From contig OZ026619.1 in NCBI GenBank assembly GCA_964020975.1, positions 94,125,404 through 94,189,403 of the forward strand: a stretch of 64,000 nucleotides of DNA, given 5' to 3'. Made by a program: the position numbers and the translations under genes. Below the pieces are notes generated by a model, which searched no databases, was not told the origin of the DNA, and was given only the letters and a program-made list of their open reading frames with translations. This document shows, piece after piece, positions 48,518 through 61,081 of the stretch (positions are counted from its first letter, which is position 1; the number at the start of each line of letters is the position of its first letter). This DNA is from Hermodice carunculata. Its lineage: Eukaryota; Annelida; Polychaeta; Eunicida; Amphinomidae.

Positions 48518-48788
48518 TGAAGTGATTTTGCTCTCACCTTAATCCTGATTATATTATGCAACAAATCCCAGCTTTGGGCGTCAGAAATACCAAATATACA
48601 ATGGATAAATGTTGAAGAAACAAGCGATGTACCTCACTTCCAAATGTCAGCAAATTGGTTCTCTCTGCAACTGTCTGGTGCTGTCTTCCGATTGGTCAGC
48701 AGTCGGTGCAAGGCGGCAAGTGACGTCATGAGATCAGCCCCACCCCCTTCCCGTGGAAGTTCAGGGCCAAACTCAAAATTTTACCACA
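48518..48788 (-). repeat. Third, partial LTR (271 bp)
   Basis: It matches the first 270 or so bases of the LTRs, including the CRE at 48721-48728, and stops after TTTTACCACA, where unrelated sequence begins. In its first 140 bases it agrees with the left LTR against the right LTR at four positions. Confidence 0.92.
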
Positions 48789-49140
48789 TAAACACTATGA
48801 TTTGATAACATTGTGTGTGGTTGATGAGGCTTTTGGAAACTCAGAAAAGCAACAATGCATACTATCTTCTGACGTCCGGATATTCTTGAAAGGTAAAATC
48901 TGCTAAAATGACACTGGCCGCTGATCACGAGGTCGTCAAGACCAACAAAGTCCGGAACTACCATTTGCCCTGCATGTATGTTGACCGGAGTCATGGTGTT
49001 AATGACCTTGGGCAAAGGTCAATGTCATTTTTTTTAAAGCTAATCTCTACAAGGTTAAAAAAAGTGGAAATATAGGTGACATTTTCTCTTCATAATTTCT
49101 AGTCAAAATGAAGAAAAAAACATAAAGAAAAACAAAAATA
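48789..49140. other. Non-coding spacer
   Basis: No feature was recognised except a TTGACCTT-type motif near 49000-49020. Confidence 0.45.
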
Positions 49141-51276
49141 AAACCAAGAGGGCTGTGTGAACAGCCCATGCTCAGCTGATCTTGACATTCATCACACTTG
49201 CAACTCTATGAACTTGGGAAAGGATCAAGGTCATCCATGTTCTGACCTTTATAGAAGAACACTAACATGTGCAACATCAAGGTTCAAGTAGTTCTCAAGT
49301 TATAATAAAGAGTTAAATTCAAGTATGTTGCACTGTGACCCCAGACACGGGGTCAAGGTCATCCATGTACTGTCTAAGCATGACCTTCATACACATTAAC
49401 ATGTGCAGCATCACGGTACTCGAAACAGATCTGAAGTTATCAAGTAAACAGTAAATTCCGTGTCAGTTGTCCTGTGAATTAGCATTAGAATGCCCACTGA
49501 CTTACACAGTAATCAATAGCAAAGCTGCATTGATCGATAAGTACCCGAACAGAAAATCCTGAAAAATCAGGAATCCAAAGCAGTGCCACCTAGTTAACAA
49601 CTTTGTTTGACCCTTTCACAAGAACATAGCCATCACATTTCAGCTCAATATGAGTGACGGTTCTGAGAACAAGTGAAAAATAGCAAAACCATACAAAAAA
49701 ATTCATAATAAAATAGAAAAAATTGCACTGCCACCTGGTGAACAAATTGGGAACTAGGTGTCCCAGGGAGTGTCTATGTACGATATCAAAGCAATTGGGT
49801 GAGCAGTTTCAGAGAAGAGTTTTTAAGGTTTGCCCCAAAAAAGAACAAAAAAATTCATAAAAAATCGAAAAATCTATGAAGCGTGACCATTTGAACAAAC
49901 TTGGTAGAGAACCACCCAAGGCACATCCCAAGCAAGTTTGAAGTGAATCTGGCCAAAATTATTTAAGTTATAACCATTACAAGAAATTCCCATGTTAAAC
50001 TTTCCTATTAAAACTTTAGTAAAGATTTTTGAAAAAAAAAATTATAAAAAAATCCAAAATTCATTGGAACATCACCATTTGAACAAACCTGGTAGAAACC
50101 CACCCAAGGTACATTGCCACCAAGTTTGAAGTAAATCTGGATCACGGTTTTGGAGAAAACGTCGAAAATGTGAATTAGCGTAAGAATGCTCATTGACTTC
50201 CATAGTAATCAATAGGAAAGCTGCATTGACTGATAAGTACCCGAATTGAAAAAATCGTTAAAAATCAGGAATCCGCAGCATTCCCACATAGTGAAAAACT
50301 TTGTTTGACCCTTCCACAAGGAACATATCCACCATGTTTAAGCTTAATCTGAGTGACGGTTCTGGAGAAGAAGTCGAAAATAGCTATAACACACACACAC
50401 AAAAAATCATAGAAAAAGTAGGAAAAAATTGCAGCATCACCCAGGGAAGAAATTCAGAACAAGGTGTCCCTAGGTGTCTTCCTGTGTGATATCAAAGCAA
50501 TTGGGTAAGTGGTTTCGGAGAAAAAGATTTTTTAAGATTTGTCCAAAAAAAACCCAAAAATTCATTAAAAATGAAAAAAATGACTGGAGCATGACCATTT
50601 GAACAAACCTGGTAGAAACCCACCCAAGGTACATTGCCACCTGTTTGAAGTTAATCTGGAAGACGGTTTTGGAGAAAAAGTCAAAAATGTGAATTAGCAT
50701 TAGAATGCCCATTGACTTCCATAGTAATCAATAGGAAAGCTGCATTGACCGATAAGTACCCGAATTGAAAAAATCATTTAAAATAAGGAATCGGCAGCAT
50801 TCACACATCGTGAACAACTTTGTTTGACCCTTCTACAAGGAACATATCCCCCATGTTTCAGCTTAATCTGAGTGACAGTTCTGGAGAAGAAGTCGAAAAT
50901 AGCACAAAATATTCATAAAAAAAAATAGAAAAAATTGCAGGGATACCTGGTGACCAAATGAAGAACTAGGAGTCCCATGAAGTGTTCCTGTGTGATATCA
51001 AAGCAATTGGGTAAGCAGTTTCAGAGAAGAAGATTTTTTAAGATTTGTCCCAAAAAGAACAAAAAAAAAATCATTAAAAATCCAAAAATCACTGGACCGT
51101 GACCATTTGAACAAACTTGGTAGACACCCACCCAAGGCACATCCCCACCAAGTTTGAAGTGGATCTGGCTGACGGTTTTGGAGAAGTCGAAAATGTGAAT
51201 TGTGAACGGACGTCAGACGGACGACGGATGCCTCACCCCCCTAAAACCTCAGCTGAATTATCAGCTGAGCTAAAAA
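49141..51276 (+). repeat. AACAAGAGG-family repeat, copy C (head to tail)
   Basis: The head reads AAACCAAGAGGGCTGTGTGA with the hairpin GGGCTGT/ACAGCCC, followed by CATGCTCAGCTGAT. The tail is GACGGACGACGGATGCCTCA and the palindromic CTCAGCTGA...TCAGCTGAG before CTAAAAA. The middle repeats a module of about 520 bp (CATTGACTTCCATAGTAATC at 50191 and 50710) with GTACCCGAATTGAAAA, GACCCTTC.ACAAGGAACAT, GTGACGGTTCTGGAGAAGAA and CAAACTTGGTAGA. It is non-coding; small frames through it are repeat artefacts. Confidence 0.85.
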
Positions 51277-51285
51277 ACACAAACC

Positions 51286-51321
<36 letters not shown>

Positions 51322-52402
51322 TAAAGGAAAAACAACAACAACAACAACAACACACACACACACACATACACACACACACACACACAAAGCAGAAACTTTC
51401 TCCTCGTAGGTGCCACGGTTGTGTTTTTTTATCACATGGCTCTTTACCAATAATTGAGGTTTGAGCAAAATTAGGATAAATTATGTAATCTAATTGTCTT
51501 TATTTGATCAGATATCAATCAACTTTTGCATGAGCCTACACATAAAATTTGTCTACATACTTGTTTAAAGGGGTGAAATTTAGGCCACCGGATGTCACAT
51601 TTCACTTTTAGGCAAATTAAAAAAGAATGGATACTTAAGGGTACGGAAAGGATATGCGCTCAGATGTATAGTATATTAACAGTACACTTAAGATGGACGT
51701 GTACCATAAAGTGTAAATGAGGGTACTTTTGCTGACACCGTGTGTAACAAAATATCAAAAAAGTTTTTTTTTTCTATTAAGTCCAGTCTTTAAAAGGAAT
51801 CAAAGTATATGACAACACACCTTTCCGTTTGTTTTTTCAGATTTCTCCTTGCTCATGTGCTCATTTCCCAAACATTGTAATAAATATCCATGAATCGACA
51901 GACATAAATTTGAATTATTATGTCACTCAGGGCTCATAAAATTATAATGCACGTGTAAATAAATAACTTCAGAAAGTGCGTACTGGTTGATCAGGTAACT
52001 TTAAACATAATTTTTTTGAAACCGTAAGTAATCGCTCGAAATTCATTATTTTCTGTGTTTCATTTAAAATGCCACTGAACTGTTTGCGAAACGGTCAAAA
52101 TGTTGATGAAATCTATGTCTAGGCCTTTAATGTAAAAGTGAAGTGGATTGCGAACTTCCCGCATCGTCACGTTTGTTAAAATTGGGTGAATCAATCATCT
52201 TTGATTTCTTCTTTGCCTACCTTGTCATCATGATAATGATGGTTGATAGGCCTAATGGTCAAACAGGCTTATTTTGATAAGACCTAATTTTTACCACGTA
52301 AAAAGGGCACTGTTCTAAGGAAAGTACTATGTGTGACGGGTAAAGGAACATGACAGGTTTGGAATCTCACGGAAGTCGGACGCGGAAGCGAACAAGCAAT
52401 AT
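51277..52402. other. Spacer with microsatellites
   Basis: (AAT)n at 51287-51314 and (AAC)n plus (CA)n at 51333-51386 start the spacer. The remainder, about 1 kb, shows no coding frame or repeat. Confidence 0.5.
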
Positions 52403-55056
52403 AAAACAAGAGGGCTGTGTGAAGAGCCCGTGCCTCAGCTGATTTTGACATTCATCACACTTGCAGCTCTATGAACTTCGGAAAGGATTAAGGACACCAC
52501 CATGTTCTGGGTAAGTCTGACCTCTATAGAAGAACACTTACATGTGCAACATCAAAGTTCAAGTAGTTCTCAAGTTATAATGAAGAATAAAATTCATGTA
52601 TGTTGCACTGTGACCCCACAAACGAGGTCAAGGTCATTCATGTACTGTCTCAGCATGACCTTCATACAGAATAATTAACATGTGTAGCTAACTCAAAACA
52701 GATCTAAAGGTTTTCAAGTAAACAGTAAATTTCGTGTCAGCTGTCCTGTGAATTAGCATTAGAATGCCCATTGACTTACATAGTAATCAATAGGAAAGCT
52801 GCATTGAACAATAAGTACCCGAATTGAAAATCCTTAAAAATCAGGAATCCAAAGCAGTGCCACCTAGTAAACAACTGTTTGACCCTTCCACAACAACATA
52901 TCCATCACATTTCAGCTTAATCTGAGGGACGGTTCTGAGAACAAGTGAAAAATAGCAAAACCATACCAAAAATTAATTTTAAAAAAATGCAGCGCCACCT
53001 GGTGAACAAATTGGGAACTAGGTGTCCCAGGGAGTGTCTATGTACGACATCAAAGCAATTTGGTGGGTGGTTTCAGAGGAGAAGAATTTTGAAGGTTTGC
53101 CCTAGAAAAGATTTAAAAAATCCGAAAATCAATGACGCGTGACCATTTGAACACACTTGGGACAGATCCACCCAGGGCACATCCCCACCACGTTTAGAGT
53201 AAATCTGGTCAATATTATTAAAGTTATGACCATTAGAAGAAATTCCCATGTTAAACTTTCCTGTTAAAACTTTTGTAGAGATTTTTGAAAAAAAAATCAT
53301 AAAAAAATCCAAAATTCATTGGAACATGACCATTGGAACAAGCCTGGTAGACACCCACCCAAGGTACATTGCCACCAAGTTTGAAGTAAATCTGGATGAC
53401 GGTTTTGAAGATGAAGTCGAAAATGTAAATTAGCATTAGAATGCCCATTGACTTACATGATAATCAATAGGAAAGGTGCATTTACCCCAAAGGAGCCGAA
53501 TTGAAAAATCATTAAAAATCAGGAATCTGCAGCATTCCCACATAGTGAACAACTTTGTTTGGCCCTTCCATAAGGAATATATCCACCACGTGTAAGCTTA
53601 ATCTGAGTGACGGTTCTGGAAAAGACGTCGAAAATAGCTAAAACACACACAAATTCATAAAAAAAAGAAAAAACCTGCAGCGCCACCTGGTGAACAAATT
53701 AACAACAAGGAGTCCCTAGGTGTCTTCCTGTGTGATATCAAAGCAATTGGGTAAGCAGTTTCGGAGAAGAAGATTTTTTACGATTTGTCCAAAAAAAGAA
53801 CAAAAAACTTCATTAAAAATCCAAAAATCACTGGAGCATGAACATTTGAACAAAACTGGTAGAAATCCACCCAAGGTACATTGCCACCAAGTTTGAAGTT
53901 AATCTGGATGACGGTTTTGGAGAAGAAGTCGAAAATGTGAATTAGCATTAGAATGCTCATTGACTTCCATAGTAATCAATAGGAAAGCTGCATTGACCGA
54001 TAAGTACCCGAATTGAAAAAATCGTTAAAAATCAGGAATCCGCAGCATTCCCACATAGTGAACAAGTTTGTTTGACCCTTCTACAAGGAACATATCCACC
54101 GTGTTTTAGCTTAATCTGAGAGACGGTTCTGGAGAAGAAGTCGAAAATAGCTATAACACACAAAAATTCATAAAAAATAAGAAAAAAATTGCAGCGCCAC
54201 CTGGTGAACAAATTAAGAACAACAAGTCCGAGGAAGTGTTCCTGTGTGATATCAAATGAATTGGGTGAGCGTTTTCGGAGAAGAAGATTTTTTAAAATTT
54301 GTCCAAAAAAGAACAAAAAAAATTCATTAAAAATCCAAAAATCACTGGACCGTGACCATTTGAACGAACTTGGTAGAAACCCACCCAAGGCACATCTCCA
54401 CCAAGTTTGAAGTGGATCTGGCTGACCGTTTGTGAGAAGAAGTCGAAAGTGTGAATTGTGGACAGACAACCCATTGACTTCCATAGTAGTCAATAGGAAA
54501 GCTGCATTGACCGATAAGTACCCGAATTGAAAAAATCATTTAATAAGGAATCGGCAGCATTCACACATAGTGTACAACTTTGTTTGACCCTTCTACAAGG
54601 AACATATCACCCATGTTTCAGCTTAATCTGAGTGATAGTTCTGGAGAAGAAGTCAAAAATAGCTATAACACACAAAAATTCATAAAAAATAAGAAAAAAT
54701 TGCAGCGCCACCTGGTGAACAAATTCAGAACTAAGATTCCCGGGGAGTGTTCCTGTGTGATATCAAAGGAATTGGGTCAGCGGTTTCAGGGCAGAAGATT
54801 TTTTAAGATTTACCCAAAAAAGAACAAAAAAATTCATAAAAAATCCAAAAATCACTGGACCGTAACCATTTGAACAAACTTGGTAGAAACCCACCCAAGG
54901 CACATCTCCACCAAGTTTGAAGTGGATCTGGCAAACGGTTTTTGAGAAGAAGTCGAAAATGTGAATTATGGATGACAGACGGACGGACGACGGACGGATG
55001 ACGGACGACGGACCCTCACGAAACGTCAGCTGATTGACAAGTCAGCTGAGGTAAAA
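52403..55056 (+). repeat. AACAAGAGG-family repeat, copy D (head to tail)
   Basis: Same head (AAAACAAGAGGGCTGTGTGA, hairpin weakened to GGGCTGT/AGAGCCC) and tail (GACGGACGACGGACGG, then GTCAGCTGAGGTAAAAA) as copy C, in the same orientation. It has one module more: the CATTGACTT...AGTAATCAATAG landmark recurs at about 52769, 53448, 53959 and 54472, so units of 511-513 bp are tandemly arranged in the right half. AGGTCAAGGTCA lies at 52625-52636. Confidence 0.85.
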
Positions 55057-55111
55057 ACTGATAGGTGCGTTCGTACATTAAGTTTAGGTCATAAAGGAGC
55101 ACCTAATTTTG

Positions 55112-55405
55112 GTCAAAGTAACATGTTACTTTGGGTAAAAAGTAACGTGTGACTTTTGGTCAAAGTAACACGTTACCTGGGTAAACATAGCGTAACTTTT
55201 GGTCAAAGTAACGTGTAACTTTGGGTAAAAAGTAACGTTACTTTTAGTCAAAGTAACGCATCACTTGGGTAAAAGCAAGGTGTTACTTTGGTCAAAGTAA
55301 CGTGTTACTTTGGTCAAAGTAACGTGACTGGGTAAAAAGTTGCACATTACTTTGGGTAACAGTAACGTGTTACTTTTGATCAAAGTAACGCGTGACGTAA
55401 GTAGC
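55112..55405. repeat. GTAAC/GTTAC palindromic minisatellite
   Basis: Alternating units GGTCAAAGTAACGTGTTACT and TTTGGGTAAAAAGTAACG repeat about seven times. The core GTAACGTGTTAC is nearly self-complementary, so the array can fold into several cruciforms. Confidence 0.8.
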
Positions 55406-55592
55406 GTATAACATTTACAATTTATGCCCTGTTGGCTGGCCATACAGGGCCATCGGACAAGCTGAAAGCCGGCCCTATTGACGCCACGCCGTTGAAACCA
55501 TGATATTTTCACAAGTTGGGTTTCAATGGGCAGAAGACGCGCATCTGTAAAAATTCACTTTTGCTGTCCCATTTAGCGGTCATCCATGCTAT

Positions 55593-55826
55593 TGTATTTG
55601 TGTCTTTTTGCGCAGAACCACTTCCTAGTAGTCATTACCCTATTCCGCCGTCCGAACACTTTACTCTCCATAAGCTAACCTGTCCCTGTCTAACCTATAT
55701 ACATATGGAATTACTATTGTCCACATTGCACACGTTCCTCTGTAAAGTTTTGACATAAGCTCTATCACCCCAAATAAATTAAAGTGTTTTCAGCGGGTAA
55801 CCACTCAACATGTTTCGGAGCCTATT
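55593..55826 (+). repeat. Dispersed repeat, forward copy of an inverted pair
   Basis: The segment TTTGTGTCTTTTTGC...CATGTTTCGGAGCC is the reverse complement, with modest divergence, of 63552-63790 (shared: CAGAACCACTTCCTAGT, TAACCTGTCCCTGTCTAACC, ACGTTCCTCTGTAAA, TGTTTCGGAGCC). It abuts the 3' end of the LINE at 55836. Confidence 0.8.
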
Positions 55827-55835
55827 TTGATTTAA

Positions 55836-56154
55836 ACATATTTATTTCTTCTGGATCGCCCTATAGTACATTGAAATGATACCAACAAGTTGGGTTTTCC
55901 AGAACATGGAGATACACACACCATATGTACAAAACGCGCAGGACAAACAATGTTACCAATTCGTTGTAGATAAACAACTGTAGGGATACAAAGTACATTG
56001 TTATGGACTCGCATACCCATAATGAGAAATTACATACATATTATATTGCATCAATAGAGAATAAACAATCATATATCATTATAATAGAGCTGAACAGTCA
56101 CACGAGGTCCCCCCCCCCCTTTTTTTTTTTTGTTTTTTGTTTTTGTTTTTTTTT

Positions 56155-56187
<33 letters not shown>

Positions 56188-58960
56188 TTTTTTTGTTTAT
56201 TTAGCACAGAAACCTTCTGGTGTCCACAATGTATTTTTGGAGGTTCACAGATTTGAAAGTTTAAGGGATCCGACAGTTCCTTGCTGCCAAAAGGGAGAAT
56301 TTCGATTAATCTGTTACTTGCAAGGTGCACAATCAGATTTGGGTGGACACCTGGAGCTAAGATTGGAAAAATAGAGTCAAAGAGATTGTTTCTAGGTACG
56401 GAATACTCAGGGCAGAAAAATAAAAAGTGTTCAAGATCTTCAGTAGGGTAAGTGCAAGAGTAGGTAGGGTTTGGGATAATGTGAACTTCAAAAAGATCGA
56501 AGCTAAGCCTAGAGTAGCCCAGCCGTAGTTGGGTATGACAGATATTGGCAAATCTGTTACCATTGGAATAGTAATCAGGAACGTCATCCACGGCAAGCAA
56601 GGAAGCGTTCAGTTTAGATTTGAATATTTGAAGGGAGATAGAATCGCGAATATCAGAAGGAAGGTTATTCCATTGCTTGATGGCGTCAGGAAGGAAAGAA
56701 TTTCCAAGGCGATTAGTTCGGCATTTAATAGAGCGTACAGTGGAACTGGGTTGTCGAAGGTTACGACCATGGAAAGAAGGAGGAGCAAGATTGGAAAGAT
56801 ATGGAGGAGTTAATTTATGGTACATTTTGTAAAAGAGGATCAATTTAAAGTACTTGTGCCCGGTGGCGAGGGTTGACCAACCAAGTTCATGTAGAAGATT
56901 AACGTGTGAGGTATGTCTAAGAGCACCAGTGCAAATTTTTGCAGCCTCGAACTGGATTGATTCGAGTAAGTCGGACAAGCCTTGACCACAATTGTCGAAC
57001 AAGACACAGCCATATTCGAGAATTGGTCGAATCATAGATAAATACAATTTGGAAAGTGCCTTACGGGAAAGTTTAAACCTACGAAGGAGTGCAATCCGCT
57101 GACCAGCTTTATTTGTTATCCGGGTAATATGTGCACGCCAGGATAAGTTATGACGCAGAGTTAACCCTAGGTAGGTGGGTGTATCTTCCTCAGGTATTTC
57201 TGACTCTCCTAGGCCCACAGGTGGGTTGCTAGGTTTATTAAATTTGGCGGTAAAGATGACGGATATAGACTTTATAGCATTAAAGATAACTCGCCATGAC
57301 TTCTCCCACTTCTGTATGATGCAGAGATTATTGTTCAAGTGATTGGAGGATTCAATGGGATTGTAAACGATTTCAAGAAGACTAGTGTCGTCAGCGAAGA
57401 GTCTGACTTCACAAGTAAGATTATCGACTATATCATTAACGTAAATTAGGAATAGAAGTGGGCCCAATATAGATCCTTGAGGTAATCCAGCTTCAAGACG
57501 TAACCATGGAGACGATTGTCTGTGAATAATGACTCGTTGGAAGCGGTTTGATAGGTAGCTATCGATCCATGTTACGATATTTTCAGAGATGCCTAGTTGT
57601 CGCAATTTAAAAAGGAGGCCAGGATTCCAAACCTTGTCGAAGGCTTTGGATACATCTGGGAAGACCATCCTGGCTTCCTTGGAATGTTCGAGGCCGTTAT
57701 AGATATTATGGAGGATATACACAAGTTGGTTAATGGTAGAGTCTCCGGCCTTGAAACCCGAGTTTTTAGAGGTGAGGAGATTATTCCGCATTAAGTATTC
57801 ATAAATAGCATTAAAAATAAGTCGTTCGAACACTTTAGATACATTACATAACAAGGAGATCGGACGGTAGTTACTTTTGATCTGTCTGTTTGATTTCTTA
57901 AATATCGGACATGTGTTGGATCTCTTCCAAGAATCAGGGTAACAAGACAGGCTTAAGGAGAGTTTTAAGATTTTAGTGAGAGGTTTACAGATCGAGTCGG
58001 CTGTGTTTTTTAGTAATATATTTCCTATGTTATCTGGGTCAGAAGCAGAGGTTAATCTCAATGAAGTCAAGACTCTCCTGACACACTCTTCTTCTACACT
58101 AATTTCATGTAAGCGTGCATCCGTTCGGGCAATGTAGGGGCGTCGACATCAGGAAGTGTTTTACATTGACTGGCAAAATATGTGTTGAAAATTTCACATT
58201 TTTCAGTTATGCAAGATACAATTTTATCGCCTTCTAAAGTATGGGATATATCCTGGTGTATTTTACACCCCAAAACAGTCTTAGATAGATTCCACCACTT
58301 TTTGGCGTTAATGTCCTTTTCGTCAAGTTGCCGACGCAAACTAGAGAAATAGGTGCGGACAGAGTTTCTAACCAAGTTAACTACTTTACTGCGGTACCTT
58401 TTGTAAAATTGGAAATACCTTCTCGATCTTAATGTAGACGTCATAAGTATGGGGGCGTGGGTTGTTAGACACACGCTTAAGACGTTTCCACGCACGGTTG
58501 CGACGGCGAATATCTTTTTTAATTGCTGAAGTTATCCAGGGCTTGTCCCTAGGGCGAATCGTGGCTTCCTTACAAGGGATAAAGTCCTTAGCTGTAGAAA
58601 GAAACAAGTCAGACCGGTATGATACAACATCGTCAATTGAATAAAAAACTTCATGAGCTGTGTCCCAAGGAGCTGATTGTAGGGCAGCGTTAAGATCACA
58701 AAAGTTAGCTTTTTTGAAGTCCCACGCCGATCTTTTGAAGGGTTTATCCTTGTGCAAGGAAAGAGAGAGAGAGAGAGCAGAAGACTACACTGTGGTCAGA
58801 ATTTGAGACAAGAGGAATTTTTCCAGAGTCGAGAACCAGACCAGGTGAGTCAGTAATAATAATATCTAATAAATTATTATAATATTCGTTTATTCTGGTG
58901 GGCTCATCTATAAGCTGAAAGAGATTATGCTGTGTTACGAGGTTGACAAGAGATACTATT
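55836..58960 (-). mobile_element. LINE (family L1 of this window), copy 2, longest
   Basis: It reads from the C-terminus of an apurinic-type endonuclease (about 58960-58770: NLLDIIITDSPGLVLDSGKI, VSNSDHSVVF) through a linker region (58757-58094) to a nearly complete RT and C-terminal domain. The 3' UTR (about 56190-55836) includes an A-rich stretch on the minus strand and ends near the motif AAACATATTTATTTCTTCTG (plus strand), shared with copy 3. The 5' end is truncated in the endonuclease, and the endonuclease/linker part is split over three frames. ORF1 is absent. Confidence 0.9.
56200..58070 (-). CDS. LINE reverse transcriptase, long open frame (about 620 codons)
   Basis: The frame is open from Met at 58070 to the A-rich tail. 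RT motifs: SNYRPISLLCNVSKVFERLI (residues about 66-85), first catalytic Asp in VFPDVSKAFDKVW (about 136-148), GLPQGSILGPLLFLIYVNDI (about 195-214), catalytic FADD (225-228), and TPTYLGLTLRHNLSWRAHIT in the connection region. The C-terminal domain includes SCTYPTEDLEHFLFFCPEYS, a C-x(n)-H-x(n)-C motif typical of these LINEs. The catalytic residues are intact. The last about 35 codons run through an A-rich stretch and are probably UTR read by chance. Family: CR1/Jockey-like superfamily by motif; clade not settled. Confidence 0.88.
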
Positions 58961-59367
58961 ACCCTATGCTAACTTTTAATAATTTACAGTGCAAAAAAAC
59001 ACACAGAGAGTTCTCGATTAATAACAAAATTATCGTGCTCAGCCGCTCCAAACTAGGTCAATGACTATTTGTCTTAGTTAAAAGGCCTGCGGTGCACTTT
59101 GAAGGTGAATTACTCGGAATAATGATGAACACGTGATGCATACTCGTTTCACCAATATATGTTCGTTTATACAACAGTTGTGTACCCATATCTGTCGGTT
59201 GCGGTGTTTTCTCAAGTCGCATGTGGTTAAGCACATAGGCCTACATATATTTACTATGTTAATCGTGGTTATTGCAGACATATTTGGATTTGAATTTTAG
59301 ACCATGAAATGGGTTTGACTCCCTTACAAATCTCAAAATTCATGGATATGATGAAAACTCGCATTTT

Positions 59368-59370
<3 letters not shown>
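58961..59370. other. Spacer between LINE copies
   Basis: No feature was recognised. Confidence 0.5.

Positions 59371-59459
<89 letters not shown>
59371..59459. repeat. (CT)n microsatellite at the 3' end of LINE copy 3
   Basis: About 88 bp of CT with one A interruption. A similar (CT)n run borders the other end of the same LINE copy (63177-63253). Confidence 0.95.
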
Positions 59460-59460
<1 letters not shown>

Positions 59461-59462
<2 letters not shown>

Positions 59463-61081
59463 TAAACATATTTATTTTCTCTGGATTGCCTAATAGTATA
59501 CAGAGACTAATCTGGAGGCTCTCCAGTACATAAAAGAACGCACGGAATAGATACAATACGCACTGGGCGAGAACAGAAGACTAGATTCACAGCTTGCACA
59601 GGTAAAATACTATTGATGTCAAACATTGGAGACTCATAATTACCGGTATGTCATATACCAAATTAGTAAATAAAATGTCTGGATTCTGAAATGAATGTCT
59701 GAACAGCCACAAAGATGAATATATAATCGGTGTCAGGCAAATCCTCACAACCTTTCAAGAGAATGTTTAATAAAATATCACTAGAGCACTGAACTATTAC
59801 AGTCGGATGTACACCTGGGGCGAGTAAGTGACACACAGTGTTCAGTAGATGGACCCTTTGCACAGCTAACTTGGGGCAGAACAAAAGGTAAGGTTTCGTA
59901 TCTTCAATAGGATGAGAGCATGCACACGTTGAGGCTGGAAAGATATTGACATGATATAGATGGGCATTTAAAACAGAGAAGTAAAGACGTAGCTGCGTGT
60001 GGGCCTATGGTATATGTTAAAGAAACGACTTCCATATTTAAAGTATGAGGGCTTTTTGTCGATAGTTAAAGAGTAATAGATTTAACTTAGATTTGGACTG
60101 CGGCAGGGAATCGGTGACACGGGCATCAACCGGGAGGTTATTCCAAAATTTGATAGCAGACGGGAGAAACGAATCGCCGAAGCGATTGGTGGTAAATCTA
60201 ATTTGCGTAATGTAGTACGATTTTTCAATAGGCGACCAGTACTGAGTGCAACGTCACGAGGAACGAGATCATGTAGGTGTTGTGGAGTCAACCTATTATA
60301 CATTTTAGACATTCTAAAGAAAAAATAAGTTTAAAGTATTTCCTTCGATTTGCCACAGTTTGCCATTCAAGCTCTTCGAGAAGTAAGACACGTGTATCGA
60401 GTTGCGCAACGGCAGATCCTGGCTGCCTCATACTGCACAGCTTCTATAGATTATGACAGTTTACAGTGCAATTATCAAATAGTACACACCCATGTTCGAG
60501 GATAGGACGAATCATAGTGCTATACAACCGTATGAGAGTCTGGCGGGAGAGTTTGTATTTGAGCGTAGAAGAGCAAGTCGTTGGCTGGCTTTATTAACAA
60601 TGCGTGTTATGTGCTGGTGCCATGACAAATTACTTGAAAGTGTAACTCCAAGATGTGTATGTTGAATAGCCTCAGGTATCGGAATGTTTCCAAGAAGTAG
60701 GGGAGCATGATCTGGCTTTTGTCGTTTAGCTGAGAAGGTCATTGAAATAGATTTTGTAGCGTTAAATGTCATCCGCCATAGCTTGCCCCATTGGTGAATT
60801 TGTACAAGATTGGAATTAAGGCTTTCAGCTGTGGCCATTGGTTCGTGGACAATTTCAAGAATACTGGTATCACCCGCAAATAAACGGATGTCACAGGTAA
60901 TGTTGACAGTGATGTCGTTAATATAAACGAGGAAAAGTAGGGGACCAAGGATGGAACCTTGCGGCACTCCAGCCTCTATATAGGGAGCCATGTTGAGGTC
61001 TGTCCTTCAATATTAACACGCTGAAGTCGGTTTGAGAGATAGCTTTCTATAAATAGTAACACATAATTTTCAAACCCCAAT
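59461..61081 (-). mobile_element. LINE copy 3, 3' part (RT core to 3' UTR)
   Basis: The minus strand carries the RT from GVPQGSILGPLLFLVYINDI (about 60970) through a mutated catalytic site, FAGD in place of FADD, to IPEAIQHTHLGVTLSSNLSW, then separate blocks to the C-terminal LLAPGVHPTVIVQ region and the 3' UTR ending near 59461. It is closest to copy 1 (35565-37362) and is dead. It is the continuation of 62656-63178, interrupted by the insertion at 61082-62655. Confidence 0.88.

Noticed and set aside
49141-55056. Many 60-150-codon frames in the long repeats
   Set aside because: They occur in several phases and strands, are not conserved between copies, and follow the repeat modules.
56079-56200. 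Lys/Gln/Asn-rich C-terminal extension of the LINE RT frame
   Set aside because: It is the A-rich part of the 3' UTR read through in frame, not a protein domain.
59269-59556. Arg/Glu and Ser/Leu repeat frames
   Set aside because: Readings of the (CT)n microsatellite on either strand.
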